The notes beneath the pieces were generated by a model, which saw only the letters and a program-made list of their open reading frames with translations, made no database searches and had not been told where the DNA came from. From positions 2,115,001 to 2,179,000 of the forward strand of contig CP016093.1 in NCBI GenBank assembly GCA_001664005.1: a stretch of DNA of 64,000 bases, given 5' to 3'. This DNA comes from Rhizobiales bacterium NRL2. GTDB lineage: Bacteria; Pseudomonadota; Alphaproteobacteria; Minwuiales; Minwuiaceae. Position numbers and translations under genes: made by a program. Shown one piece after another: positions 44,104 to 52,657 of this stretch (position 1 is its first letter; each line of letters begins with the position of its first letter).

Positions 44104-45332
44104 TAGCCCAGAGGCGCGCCCCGGTCCATCCACCGCTGCAGCCTGTCGACATCCGCCCCGTGCAGCGCGAAGCGGCCGCGCCGCCAGGCGATGTCCTCCG
44201 CAGTGCGGGCGAATTCCTCCTCCAGCATCCACTTCGCCTCGCGGGCGCGCAGGCCGCCGCCGAAATCCTCGCCCAGGTCCGATTCGCGGTGAGTCCCGCC
44301 CAGAACGTCGGGCGTCAGCGGGCCGTGGCGGGCGACCAGTCCGCGGATGAAGGCGGCGTCGATATGGCTGTAGTTCGCCGCGACTTTGTTGGCGAAGACG
44401 CCGTAGTTCTCCTCGATCGTGCCGTCGATCAGCCCGGCCGTGCGGGGCGACGATCCGACCCCGTGCTCGGCGAAGACGTCGCCCAGCCGCGCGAGAAGAC
44501 TGTCGTCCTGGCGCAGGTGCTGTATGCAGGAGAGTTCGGCCGGATCGTCGATGACGTTTGCGCAGATCACGTCGTCCTGCGTCAGCTCGAGGCCGAAATG
44601 TATCTCGAACGTGCCTCCCAGTTGTCCGAAGGCCGCCTGGACCGACGATTCGCCCACCTCGCGCTCCAGCAGCAGTGTCTCCTGGTCGAGCGGCAGGACG
44701 AGCATGGGCACATTGTCCTTACAGGAGAGGCTGTAGGCGAAATCCTCGCGGTAGCGGCGGCGGACGATCATCCTTACCCGTGGGTCGAAGGTTCCGCCCT
44801 TGTCCTGCTGATCGTCGGTCAGATTGTAGCTGGCGCTGATCGCGCCTTCCCGAGCCAGAACACCGCCACGGCTGGTGAAGTCGCGGGCGAGCGCCACGGT
44901 CAGACGCGGAGCGTCGACGAAATGGACGCGCTCCATCTTCACTCGCGGAATGGCCTGGCGCACTTCGTCGATGAGCGGACGGCCGGCCTGATGCGCCTGA
45001 AGATCGATGGTCTCGCCGAACTTGCCGGCCTCATGGCCATAGTAGAGGCCAAAGAACCGCTTCCTGACCGCCCCCAGCGTCACCAGCCGCACGGGCCGCA
45101 CGAGATGTGGCGCCAAGCGGCGGATGTCGTCCAGGATTTCTGCGTCGGAGCGTTCGCCCTTCGCCGCCGGGCGGTCGGGATAGAGCAGGTCCCGGCACGA
45201 CGGCAGACCTTGACCGGTGACGATGTCGCGGTCGGCGGCCCAGACGCCGCCCAGCCCCATCAGGGCGACGCGGCGCGCGATCCAGGCGGCGAAGACGCCG
45301 CGGAAGCCTATGGCGAAGAGGTGCTCCGCCAA
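44103..45332 (-). CDS. Divergent GlpD-like FAD oxidoreductase, possibly inactive
   Basis: A 409-residue protein, shorter than GlpD (about 500). The C-terminus is clearly GlpD-like (SDLGEDFGGGLRAREAKWML, EEEFARTAEDIAWRRGRFAL), as is VHFVDAPRLTVALARDF and PHLVRPVRLVT. But the FAD-binding GxGxxG is replaced by AIGFRGVFAAWIARRVALMG, the GLRYLE region by QGLPSCRDLLYP, and the middle domain is abbreviated. I place the start at TTG 45332, 13 bases after the phaZ stop; the open frame extends to 45446. In an operon with PHB depolymerase and a CoA ligase. Function unclear. Confidence 0.7.
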   Translation of the reverse strand: MAEHLFAIGFRGVFAAWIARRVALMGLGGVWAADRDIVTGQGLPSCRDLLYPDRPAAKGERSDAEILDDIRRLAPHLVRPVRLVTLGAVRKRFFGLYYGHEAGKFGETIDLQAHQAGRPLIDEVRQAIPRVKMERVHFVDAPRLTVALARDFTSRGGVLAREGAISASYNLTDDQQDKGGTFDPRVRMIVRRRYREDFAYSLSCKDNVPMLVLPLDQETLLLEREVGESSVQAAFGQLGGTFEIHFGLELTQDDVICANVIDDPAELSCIQHLRQDDSLLARLGDVFAEHGVGSSPRTAGLIDGTIEENYGVFANKVAANYSHIDAAFIRGLVARHGPLTPDVLGGTHRESDLGEDFGGGLRAREAKWMLEEEFARTAEDIAWRRGRFALHGADVDRLQRWMDRGAPLG

Positions 45333-45345
45333 GGGTCCGCGCCGT

Positions 45346-46593
45346 TCAGGCCCCGAGGACCGGGAACGAGCGGATGAAGTCCCGGACGCGCGGCTGGATC
45401 TCGGTGCGGAAGCGGTTGCCGTTGAATACGCCGTAATGGCCGACATCCGGCTGGACGTAGTCGAGTTGCTTGCGCTCGGGAATGTTGACGCAGAGGTCGT
45501 GGGCGGCCTGGGTCTGGCCGATGCCGGAAATGTCGTCGTTCTCGCCCTCGACCGTGAACAGGCCCGTTTTGGTGATCTTCGAGGGATCCACCTTGCGGCC
45601 CCGCCAGGTCATGTTGCCGTTGGGCAGGTCGAACTTCTGGAACACCGATTCGATCGTCTGCAGGTAGAACTCCGCGGTCATGTCGAGCACGGAGAGATAC
45701 TCGTCGTAGAACTTGCGGTGTGCCGCAGTCGTGTCGCCGTCGCCCTTGATCAGGCCGTCGAACAGCCGCTTGTGGGCGTCGATGTGACGGTCGAGGTTCA
45801 TGGTCATGAAGCCCGTGAGCTGCAGGAAGCCCGGGTAGACAGACCGCATGAAGCCCGGATGAGGCATCGGCACCGACATGACGACATGGTTCTTGAACCA
45901 CTCCAGCGGCCGGGAGGTCGCCAGTTCGTTGGGCACCGTCGGGCTCTTCCGCGGATCGATCGGGCTGCCCATGATGGTCAGCGTCGCCGGTGTGCAGGGA
46001 TCGCGGTCCTCCGACATCAGCGCCGTCGCAGCGAGCACCGCAGGCCCCGGCTGACAGACCGCCATCACATGGGTGTTCGGGCCCAGGACGTGCAGGAAAT
46101 CCATCACGTAGTCGATGTAGTCCTCGAGGTCGAACTTGCCTTCGGAAACCGGCACCTGACGGGCGTCCCGCCAGTCGGTGATGAAGACCTCGTGCTCCGG
46201 CAGCATGGCCCGGACCGTGCCGCGCAGCAGCGTGGCGAAATGGCCCGACAGTGGCGCGACGATCAGCACCCTGGGCATGTCGGCCAGCTTGGCCGGGATC
46301 TCGGATCGGTCCTTCTTGAAGTATTTGAGCTGCCCGAAGGGCTTGCGCATCACGATCTGCTCGCTCACGCCGACCCGCGTCCCGTTGACCATGACCTCGT
46401 CGATCTCGAAGGCCGGTTTGCCGTAGCGGCGCGTGATGCTCTCGAAGACGTCCGCGGCGGCGGCGGCGGCGCGGCCCTGCACGGTGAAGGCCGCCGGATT
46501 CATCGGATTGCGGAGCGCGGCCTGCGTGAACTGGGCAGCCGTCCTGAACGGCGCGATCGCCGCGTGGTTCATTTCGTAGAGCTGATAGAGCAC
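45346..46593 (-). CDS. phaZ: Intracellular poly(3-hydroxybutyrate) depolymerase
   Basis: A 415-residue intracellular PHB depolymerase (PhaZ1 type, alpha/beta-hydrolase). Nucleophile Cys in HVMAVCQPGPAVLAA replaces the serine of extracellular enzymes. Other blocks: VLIVAPLSGHFATLLRGTV, ITDWRDARQVP, FDLEDYIDYVMDF, GSPIDPRKSP, LFTVEGENDDISGIGQTQAA with the acid residue, and VGHYGVFNGNRFR with the catalytic His. It mobilises stored PHB granules. No signal peptide, as expected. First gene of the phaZ, GlpD-like, CoA-ligase set. Confidence 0.95.
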   Translation of the reverse strand: MLYQLYEMNHAAIAPFRTAAQFTQAALRNPMNPAAFTVQGRAAAAAADVFESITRRYGKPAFEIDEVMVNGTRVGVSEQIVMRKPFGQLKYFKKDRSEIPAKLADMPRVLIVAPLSGHFATLLRGTVRAMLPEHEVFITDWRDARQVPVSEGKFDLEDYIDYVMDFLHVLGPNTHVMAVCQPGPAVLAATALMSEDRDPCTPATLTIMGSPIDPRKSPTVPNELATSRPLEWFKNHVVMSVPMPHPGFMRSVYPGFLQLTGFMTMNLDRHIDAHKRLFDGLIKGDGDTTAAHRKFYDEYLSVLDMTAEFYLQTIESVFQKFDLPNGNMTWRGRKVDPSKITKTGLFTVEGENDDISGIGQTQAAHDLCVNIPERKQLDYVQPDVGHYGVFNGNRFRTEIQPRVRDFIRSFPVLGA

Positions 46594-46620
46594 TTTGAGC
46601 CTGTTCCTTCCGTTCCGGAT

Positions 46621-46639
46621 TCAGGATTCTGAATCCTGA
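46621..46639. promoter_or_regulatory. Perfect 9+9 inverted repeat upstream of phaZ
   Basis: TCAGGATTC and GAATCCTGA are exact complements around one central base, 28 bases before the phaZ ATG and downstream of its likely -35. It could be an operator for a repressor that controls PHB breakdown. The nearby TTGCTATTGCACCGCA is rich in TGC/GCA, the core of known PhaR sites, but the match is loose. Confidence 0.5.
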
Positions 46640-46649
46640 GGAATTGCTA

Positions 46650-46679
46650 TTGCACCGCACAACACCCGGTAGTTGTCAA
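46650..46679 (-). promoter_or_regulatory. Candidate phaZ promoter
   Basis: On the minus strand a perfect TTGACA (46679-46674) is followed after 19 bases by TGCAAT (46655-46650). The -35 is strong and the -10 and spacing are poor. The 281-base divergent gap to the dienelactone hydrolase is otherwise free of genes. Confidence 0.35.
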
Positions 46680-46874
46680 TCTTGTTACAGGCCGCGAATT
46701 GTGCACTGCCAAACTGAATCTGCTCTTAACAGCGCCGCTTGCAAGGCGTTGCGTGACGCATGCGCGGTATGTCGATGCCCTCTGTTGCAGCGCGGAATGA
46801 CGCGCCCGTGAGTGGTGCCGGCGCCGGAACCGGCTACCATTGCGTCGGTCCCATTCGTGAACGGAGCTCATGAC

Positions 46875-47636
46875 ATGCTTGCTCGCAGAACCGTGTTGAA
46901 AGGCGCCGCGTCCCTGCCGCTGGCCGCCATCCTCGCCGATCCTCTCCTGTCGCGCGCCGCTGCGGCGACGCTCAGCGAAACCGCGTTGACCACGCATGAC
47001 GGCCGCACCGTCGCCGGGTTCGTCGCCATGCCGGAGCAGACTCCGGCGCCGGCGATGCTGCTGATCCACGAATGGTGGGGCCTGAACGACCAGATCAAGG
47101 CCATGGCCGGGGAGTTCGCGAAGATGGGCTATGTCGCCGTCGCCGCCGATCTCTACGACGGCAAGGTGGCGACCGATCCGGGGAACGCGCGCGCCTACAT
47201 GCAGCAGGTCGATGCCGCGCAGGCGACCGACACGCTGGCCAGCTGGATCGACTGGATGAAGGCTCATGAATCCGTCAACGGGAAGGTGGGCACGGTCGGA
47301 TGGTGCTTCGGCGGCGGCTGGTCGCTGAACGCCTCCATCGCCCGGCCGGTGGACGCGACGGTGGTCTACTACGGGAATGTCGCCCGCGAGGCCGAGGCGC
47401 TGAAGCAACTCAGGGGGCCGGTGCTGGGGCACTTCGCCGAGCACGACGAGTGGATCAACCACGACATGGTGAGAAAGTTCGAGGCCGAGATGGCTCTCGC
47501 CGGGAAGGAGGTCACCAGCTACTGGTACGACGCTCAGCACGGCTTCGCGAACCCCACCACGGCCCGCTACGACGCACAGGACGCGATGCTTGCCTGGGCC
47601 CGGACCCAGGATTTCCTGCTCGCCAATCTCGGCTAG
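46875..47636 (+). CDS. Tat-exported dienelactone hydrolase family protein
   Basis: A 253-residue alpha/beta hydrolase from ATG 46875, with GGAG upstream. The N-terminus has a twin-arginine signal (RRTVLKGAASLPLAAILA ending near SRAAAA). Catalytic Cys in TVGWCFGGGWSL, oxyanion region HEWWGLNDQI, Asp in FAEHDEWIN and His in DAQHGFANPTT. Members hydrolyse lactones such as dienelactone or esters. Export suggests periplasmic action on an environmental substrate (inference). Divergent from phaZ; followed by GST after 9 bases. Confidence 0.92.
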   Translation: MLARRTVLKGAASLPLAAILADPLLSRAAAATLSETALTTHDGRTVAGFVAMPEQTPAPAMLLIHEWWGLNDQIKAMAGEFAKMGYVAVAADLYDGKVATDPGNARAYMQQVDAAQATDTLASWIDWMKAHESVNGKVGTVGWCFGGGWSLNASIARPVDATVVYYGNVAREAEALKQLRGPVLGHFAEHDEWINHDMVRKFEAEMALAGKEVTSYWYDAQHGFANPTTARYDAQDAMLAWARTQDFLLANLG

Positions 47637-47645
47637 AGCTTCGCG

Positions 47646-48362
47646 ATGAAGCTGTTCCAGTATCCGTCCGCCTTCGGCCTGACCAGCCCCAGCCCGTTCT
47701 GCGTCAAGGCCGAGGTTCTTCTGCGCATGGCCGGCCTCGAATATCAGGATGTCCGCGTCAACGATCCGCGCAAGGGGCCGAAGGGCAAGCTGCCGACGAT
47801 CGAGGTGGATGGCCGGATGATCGGTGATTCCGAGCTCATCCGCCACGAGATCGAGAAGCGGACCGGGTTCGACTTCGACGCCGGTCTCGATGAGCGCGAG
47901 CGGGCCGTGGCTCACGCTTTCGCGCGCATGGTGGAGGAGCGGCTCTACTGGGTCATCGTCTACAGCCGCTGGATGGATGACGACGCGTTCCGCCGCATCC
48001 GGAAGAGTTTCTTCGCCGGGTTGCCGCCCGTGATCCGGTCGATCGTGCCGGTCGTGGCGCGTCGTCAGGTCCGCGGCTACCTGCACGGCCAGGGCCTCGG
48101 TCGGCACAGCCGCGCGGAGGTCATGGAATTCGGCGCGCGCGACGTGGCTGCGCTGGCCAGCCAGCTCGGCGGGCGCGATTTCATGATGGGCGAGCGCCCG
48201 ACCTCCCTGGACGCAACGGCCTGGGCGCATCTGCAGAACATCGCCGTGCCTGAGCACGAATCCAGTCCGCTCCGTCAGGCGGTGCGGGAGAACGAGCGGC
48301 TGATGGCCTATGTCGAACGTGGCCGGGCACTGTGGTTCCCGGAGACCGGGCCGGACGGCTGA
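47646..48362 (+). CDS. Glutathione S-transferase, metaxin/Fax-like branch
   Basis: A 238-residue protein. N-terminal thioredoxin-like fold: FGLTSPSPFCVKAEVLLRMA, KGKLPTIEVDGRMIGDSELI. C-terminal helical part: RDFMMGERPTSLDATAWAHL, characteristic of the metaxin, Fax and Tom37-like GST branch. The SPSPFC motif contains a cysteine near the expected thiol site. Cytosolic; substrate unknown. Co-directional with the dienelactone hydrolase and ended by a strong terminator. Confidence 0.9.
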   Translation: MKLFQYPSAFGLTSPSPFCVKAEVLLRMAGLEYQDVRVNDPRKGPKGKLPTIEVDGRMIGDSELIRHEIEKRTGFDFDAGLDERERAVAHAFARMVEERLYWVIVYSRWMDDDAFRRIRKSFFAGLPPVIRSIVPVVARRQVRGYLHGQGLGRHSRAEVMEFGARDVAALASQLGGRDFMMGERPTSLDATAWAHLQNIAVPEHESSPLRQAVRENERLMAYVERGRALWFPETGPDG

Positions 48363-48391
48363 GTGCGGCCAAACGGCACTGTCCGAACGAA

Positions 48392-48419
48392 AAAGGGCTC
48401 CGGCACGCCGGAGCCCTTT
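48392..48419. terminator. Bidirectional intrinsic terminator
   Basis: A 12-base-pair perfect stem AAAGGGCTCCGG / CCGGAGCCCTTT around a CACG loop, with A/T on both flanks, between the convergent GST and rpmB stops. Confidence 0.85.
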
Positions 48420-48444
48420 GAAATCGTTCCGTCGCCGGTCCGGA

Positions 48445-48798
48445 TCAGGTGGCGGCTTCCTCCACCGCCTCCGCGTCGGTTTCCGCCGGCAGGGTCAGGT
48501 CGGCCGCCGCGCCGCGCTCGGCGCGGGCCTTCTTGATCTCCCGCTTCAGCCGCCGGGCGTGCAGCGACAGGTCCGCGTCGGACTGCTTCAGGATATAGTT
48601 GTCGATGCCCTCGTTGTGCTCGACCGAGCGCAGGGCATGGGTCGAGATCTTGAGGGTGACGGTCCGGCCCAGCGCGTCGGAGCCGAGCTTCACGCGCCGC
48701 ACGCTCGGCAGGAAGCGCCGTTTGGTCTTGATGTTGGAGTGGCTGACATTGTGGCCGGACATCACGCCCTTGCCGGTCAGCTCGCACCGCCGAGCCAT
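48445..48798 (-). CDS. rpmB: 50S ribosomal protein L28
   Basis: A 117-residue L28: [40 protein letters not shown] and [20 protein letters not shown]. The acidic, alanine-rich C-terminal tail ([14 protein letters not shown]) makes it somewhat longer than the usual bacterial protein. It has its own promoter inside the 3' end of meaB and a leader containing a terminator-like hairpin. Confidence 0.97.
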   Translation of the reverse strand: MARRCELTGKGVMSGHNVSHSNIKTKRRFLPSVRRVKLGSDALGRTVTLKISTHALRSVEHNEGIDNYILKQSDADLSLHARRLKREIKKARAERGAAADLTLPAETDAEAVEEAAT

Positions 48799-48820
48799 GT
48801 CTAGTCTCCCGTTCTGATCG

Positions 48821-48845
48821 AAATAAAGGGACGGTCGCCCGTCCC
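48821..48845 (-). terminator. Terminator-like hairpin in the rpmB leader
   Basis: On the minus strand, GGGACGG-GCGA-CCGTCCC followed by TTTATTT, about 20 bases before the rpmB ATG and downstream of the rpmB promoter. It can end tsaD-meaB transcripts and also attenuate rpmB. Confidence 0.55.
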
Positions 48846-48862
48846 GCAATACCGAGCGGCGG

Positions 48863-48891
48863 TGTTTAGCGAAGCCGCCGCGGGCGGTCAA
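48863..48891 (-). promoter_or_regulatory. Promoter of rpmB
   Basis: On the minus strand TTGACC and TAAACA are separated by exactly 17 bases; transcription start near 48856. The -35 overlaps the meaB stop region. Confidence 0.6.
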
Positions 48892-49880
48892 GTCTCCGAA
48901 TGGCCGAGGAACAGCGCGCGCAGCGCGTCCGCGGCCGCGCCGGGCGTCGCTTCGCCGCTCATCACCCGCGCTTCCCAGTCCGGCAGGGCCGCCGCCACGC
49001 GCCGGTCGCGTGTCAGCGCGTACACCAGCCCGTCCGTCAGCTCCTGCCACATCCAGGCCTTGGCCTGTTCGGCCCGCTGCTGTTCGAGTGCGCCGGCTTC
49101 CGTCATTGCCTCGCGGTATTTCGTGATGTCGCGCCAGATTTCGTCGATGCCCTCGCCCTTCAGCGCGGAGGCCAGCCGCACCCTGGCGCGCCAGTGCGGC
49201 GTCTTGGGACGGATCAGGCCGAGCGCGCCGCGGTATTCCGTCGCCGCCCGTTTGGCAGCGGCCAGCAGATCGCCGTCGGCCTTGTTGATGACGATCAGGT
49301 CGGCCAGTTCCATGACGCCGCGCTTGATGCCCTGCAATTCGTCGCCGCCGCCCGGCGAGAGCAGCAGCATGAACAGGTCGACCATCTCGGCCACGGTGGT
49401 TTCGGACTGGCCGACGCCGACGGTTTCCACCAGCACGACGTCATAGCCGGCGGCCTCGACCAGAAGCATGGTCTCGCGGGTGCGCCGAGCCACGCCGCCC
49501 AGCGTGCCGCCAGAGGGCGAGGGCCGGATGAAGGCGTTCGGGTCGCGTGCCAGATGCTCCATTCGCGTCTTGTCGCCCAGGATGGAGCCGCCTGTGCGTT
49601 TCGACGACGGATCGACGGCCAGAACGGCGACCCGGTGGCCGGCGGCGGTCAGATGCTGGCCGAAGGCTTCGATGAAGGTCGACTTGCCGACCCCCGGCGT
49701 GCCGGAAATGCCCAGCCGGACGGCGCCGCCGGCCCGGCCGACCAGCTTCTCCAGAAGCTCCTGCGCCTGCGTGCGGTGATCGGCCCGGCTCGATTCGACC
49801 AGCGTGATGGCGCGGGCCAGGGCGCGGCGATTGCCGTCGGCGATGCGGTCGGCCATCTGCTCCAGATCGGGGGCGCTCAT
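48888..49880 (-). CDS. meaB: MeaB-type GTPase chaperone of methylmalonyl-CoA mutase (ArgK family)
   Basis: A 330-residue G3E-family P-loop GTPase: Walker [83 protein letters not shown] and NKADGD. MeaB protects and reloads the adenosylcobalamin of methylmalonyl-CoA mutase, part of propionate and PHB-linked metabolism. The mutase itself is not in the window. ATG 49880 overlaps the tsaD stop (ATGA). Confidence 0.95.
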   Translation of the reverse strand: MSAPDLEQMADRIADGNRRALARAITLVESSRADHRTQAQELLEKLVGRAGGAVRLGISGTPGVGKSTFIEAFGQHLTAAGHRVAVLAVDPSSKRTGGSILGDKTRMEHLARDPNAFIRPSPSGGTLGGVARRTRETMLLVEAAGYDVVLVETVGVGQSETTVAEMVDLFMLLLSPGGGDELQGIKRGVMELADLIVINKADGDLLAAAKRAATEYRGALGLIRPKTPHWRARVRLASALKGEGIDEIWRDITKYREAMTEAGALEQQRAEQAKAWMWQELTDGLVYALTRDRRVAAALPDWEARVMSGEATPGAAADALRALFLGHSET

Positions 49881-50935
49881 GACTTCGCTCCGGCGAAGGG
49901 CAGGGGCGCGGCCGTCTCGTCCAGCGGCCAGCGGGCGCGCGGCGCAGTTGCCAGCGGATCGGTGAGACCGAGGCGGAACCGCTCCACGCCCGCCCAGGCG
50001 ACCATGGCGCCATTGTCGGTGCAGAGCTTCGGCGGCGGCGCCTTCATCTCGATGTCGCCGACGCGCGCCGTCTCCCGCAAGCGACCCCGCAGATACCGGT
50101 TCGCGGCGACGCCGCCGGCCAGCACGAAGGCGTTCGGCGCCACACCCTGCTCGCGGCAGCGGCCGAGCGCCCGCCCGACACGATCGGCCAGCACGTCGCC
50201 GATGGCAGCCTGGAAGCTGGCGCAGAGATCGGCCAGATCCTGCGGCGCGGGGCGGGGGCCCAGCTTCTCCGCCGTCTGGCGGACAGCCGTCTTCAGTCCG
50301 GAGAAGGAAAAATCCAGTTCGGGCCTCCCCATCATCGGCCGGGGCAGGCCGAAGCGCGCCGGATCGCCTTCTGCCGCGCAGCGCTCCACAGCCGGACCGC
50401 CGGGGAAGCCCAGGCCCAGCAGCTTGGCGGTCTTGTCGAAGGCCTCGCCCACAGCGTCGTCGATGGTCGCGCCCAGCCGGCGGTAGTGGCCGACGCCCTC
50501 GACCAGCAGGATCTGGCAATGCCCGCCGGACACCAGCAGCAGAAGATAGGGAAATCCCACCGGATCGGTCATGCGCACGGTGAGCGCGTGGGCTTCCAGA
50601 TGATTGACCGCGATCAGCGGCTTGTTGGCGGCCAGCGCCATGGCCTTGGCGGTGGTGAAGCCGACGATGACGCCGCCGATCAACCCAGGTCCGGCCGTCG
50701 CTGCGATGGCGTCGACGCCGGCCAGCCCCATCCCGGCCTCGGACAGTGCGGCGGCGATCACGCCGTCCAGCTTCTCGACATGGGCGCGGGCGGCGATTTC
50801 CGGTACCACGCCGGCGAAGGGCGCGTGCTCATCGATCTGGGAGAAGACCACGTTGGACAGGATCGTTCCGTCGTCGCGCACCACGGCGGCGGCGGTCTCG
50901 TCGCAGCTTGTCTCGATGCCCAGTATCGTTGTCAC
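49877..50935 (-). CDS. tsaD: tRNA N6-adenosine threonylcarbamoyltransferase
   Basis: A 352-residue TsaD (Kae1/Qri7 family): [38 protein letters not shown], metal-binding [47 protein letters not shown] and a C-terminal [12 protein letters not shown]. It makes the t6A37 modification of ANN-reading tRNAs. Start is GTG 50935 (VTTILGI). Divergent from hemC, a common alphaproteobacterial arrangement. Confidence 0.97.
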   Translation of the reverse strand: MTTILGIETSCDETAAAVVRDDGTILSNVVFSQIDEHAPFAGVVPEIAARAHVEKLDGVIAAALSEAGMGLAGVDAIAATAGPGLIGGVIVGFTTAKAMALAANKPLIAVNHLEAHALTVRMTDPVGFPYLLLLVSGGHCQILLVEGVGHYRRLGATIDDAVGEAFDKTAKLLGLGFPGGPAVERCAAEGDPARFGLPRPMMGRPELDFSFSGLKTAVRQTAEKLGPRPAPQDLADLCASFQAAIGDVLADRVGRALGRCREQGVAPNAFVLAGGVAANRYLRGRLRETARVGDIEMKAPPPKLCTDNGAMVAWAGVERFRLGLTDPLATAPRARWPLDETAAPLPFAGAKS

Positions 50936-50989
50936 CTGACGGCCCTTGACGCTGGCAATAGCGGAAGCGGGGAGGTAACACCGCCAACC

Positions 50990-51928
50990 ATGAACGGACA
51001 AGCAAGTATGAAGATCGGTACCCGCGGCAGCCCGTTGGCGCTGTGGCAGGCCAACGAGGTCAAGCGGCGTCTCCATCAGGCGCATCCGGATCTGCCGGAC
51101 GAGGCGGTGGAGGTGGTCGTCATCACCACCACCGGCGACCGCATCCGCGACCGGGCGCTCGCGTCCATCGGCGGCAAGGGCCTGTTCACCAAGGAGATCG
51201 AGGAGGCGCTCGCCGCCGGCGAGATCGACATGGCGGTGCATTCCATGAAGGACATGCCGACAGTCCTGCCGGACGGCATGGAGATCTGCTGCCTGCTGCC
51301 GCGCGAGGATCCCCGCGATGCCTTCATCTGCAATGTGGCCGAGGGTATCGCCGGTCTGCCTCACGGCGCGGTCGTGGGCACCGCGAGCCTCCGCCGCCAG
51401 GCGCAGGTGCTTCACCGCCGCCCGGACCTGAAGGTGATCACCTTCCGCGGCAATGTGGCGACCCGGCTGGAGAAGCTGGACCGGGGCGAGGTCGCCGCGA
51501 CGTTCCTCGCCAATGCCGGGCTGATCCGGCTGCAGCGGACCGAGCGCATCACCGCCCTCATCGAGCCCGAAGAGATGCTGCCAGCGGTCGCCCAGGGCGC
51601 AGTCGGCGTCGAGATCCGCAGCGATGACGAAGCGACGCGGGCGCGGCTGGCCGCGCTGCACGATAGCGAGACCGAGTACGCGGTGACCGCCGAACGCGCC
51701 ATGCTCGCCGCGCTGGACGGCTCCTGCCGCACCCCCATTGCCGGGCTCGGCCTGCGTCAGGCGGATGGCGAACTCTGGCTGCGCGCCGAAATCGTCATGC
51801 CGGACGGCAGCGACCGCCGGGCGACCGAGCGGCGCGGGCCCGTGTCCGACGCCTTTTGCATGGGCGACGACGCCGGAAAGCAACTGAAACGGGACGCCGG
51901 GCCGGCCTTTCTCGCGGAGATCTTTTGA
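50990..51928 (+). CDS. hemC: Hydroxymethylbilane synthase (porphobilinogen deaminase)
   Basis: A 312-residue Hem[64 protein letters not shown] and the dipyrromethane-bearing Cys in [10 protein letters not shown]. It polymerises four porphobilinogens into hydroxymethylbilane. GGGGAGG lies 13 bases before ATG 50990; an in-frame ATG at 51008 is an alternative start. The stop overlaps the TTG start of hemD. Confidence 0.97.
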   Translation: MNGQASMKIGTRGSPLALWQANEVKRRLHQAHPDLPDEAVEVVVITTTGDRIRDRALASIGGKGLFTKEIEEALAAGEIDMAVHSMKDMPTVLPDGMEICCLLPREDPRDAFICNVAEGIAGLPHGAVVGTASLRRQAQVLHRRPDLKVITFRGNVATRLEKLDRGEVAATFLANAGLIRLQRTERITALIEPEEMLPAVAQGAVGVEIRSDDEATRARLAALHDSETEYAVTAERAMLAALDGSCRTPIAGLGLRQADGELWLRAEIVMPDGSDRRATERRGPVSDAFCMGDDAGKQLKRDAGPAFLAEIF

Positions 51929-52653
51929 GAATCCTTCTCACCCGGCCGCGCCTCGACGCGGTGGATACGGCCCGGGCGCTCGAGGCCCGCGGCCACCAGG
52001 TTCTGATCGAGCCGGTGCTCGATATCGTGCTGGAGGCGCCGGAGGGGCTGGACCTGCAGGACGTGCAGGCCCTGCTGGCCACCAGCCGCAATGGCGTCCG
52101 GGCCCTTGCGGCGGCCACCTCGCGTCGCGACCTACCACTCATGGCAGTGGGACGGAGCACGGCGGCGCTGGCGCGCGAATGCGGCTTTCCAGACGTGCGG
52201 GATGCCGACGGGGATGTCGATGACCTCACCCGCCTCGCAGTGGCCGAACTGGATCCCGCCGCGGGTCCGCTCCTGCACGCCGCAGGCGCCGAAACCGCCG
52301 GCGATCTCAAGGGGACGCTGGCGGAATCGGGGTTCCAGGTTCGGCGGGAAGTGCTGTACCGCGCGGTGGCGAACGACCGGATTTCCGCGGATGCGGCGGC
52401 GGCGCTGACCGCCCGGCGGATTGACGCGGTGCTGTTTTTCTCCCCGCGGTCGGCGGAAGCCTTTGCTAGGGTGCTGGACAATATGGGACTGACCTCGGCG
52501 GCGGAGAGTCTTGTGGCCTTCTGCATCAGCCCCCGTGCGGCGGAGATGGCGCGGCGGCTGCCCTATCGGGAGGTTGTATCCGCCCCCCGCCCGAATCAGG
52601 ATGCCTTGCTGTCCTGCGTGGACGGTCACGCCGCCAGCGAACGACACAGGTGA
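51925..52653 (+). CDS. hemD: Uroporphyrinogen-III synthase
   Basis: A 242-residue HemD, a family with low sequence conservation. [20 protein letters not shown] at the start, [52 protein letters not shown] and [13 protein letters not shown] are in the expected order. TTG 51925, with GCGGAG upstream, overlaps the hemC stop and gives the normal N-terminus. It closes and inverts ring D of hydroxymethylbilane. Four bases before the Mic60 gene. Confidence 0.93.
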   Translation: MRILLTRPRLDAVDTARALEARGHQVLIEPVLDIVLEAPEGLDLQDVQALLATSRNGVRALAAATSRRDLPLMAVGRSTAALARECGFPDVRDADGDVDDLTRLAVAELDPAAGPLLHAAGAETAGDLKGTLAESGFQVRREVLYRAVANDRISADAAAALTARRIDAVLFFSPRSAEAFARVLDNMGLTSAAESLVAFCISPRAAEMARRLPYREVVSAPRPNQDALLSCVDGHAASERHR

Positions 52654-52657
52654 GTAG

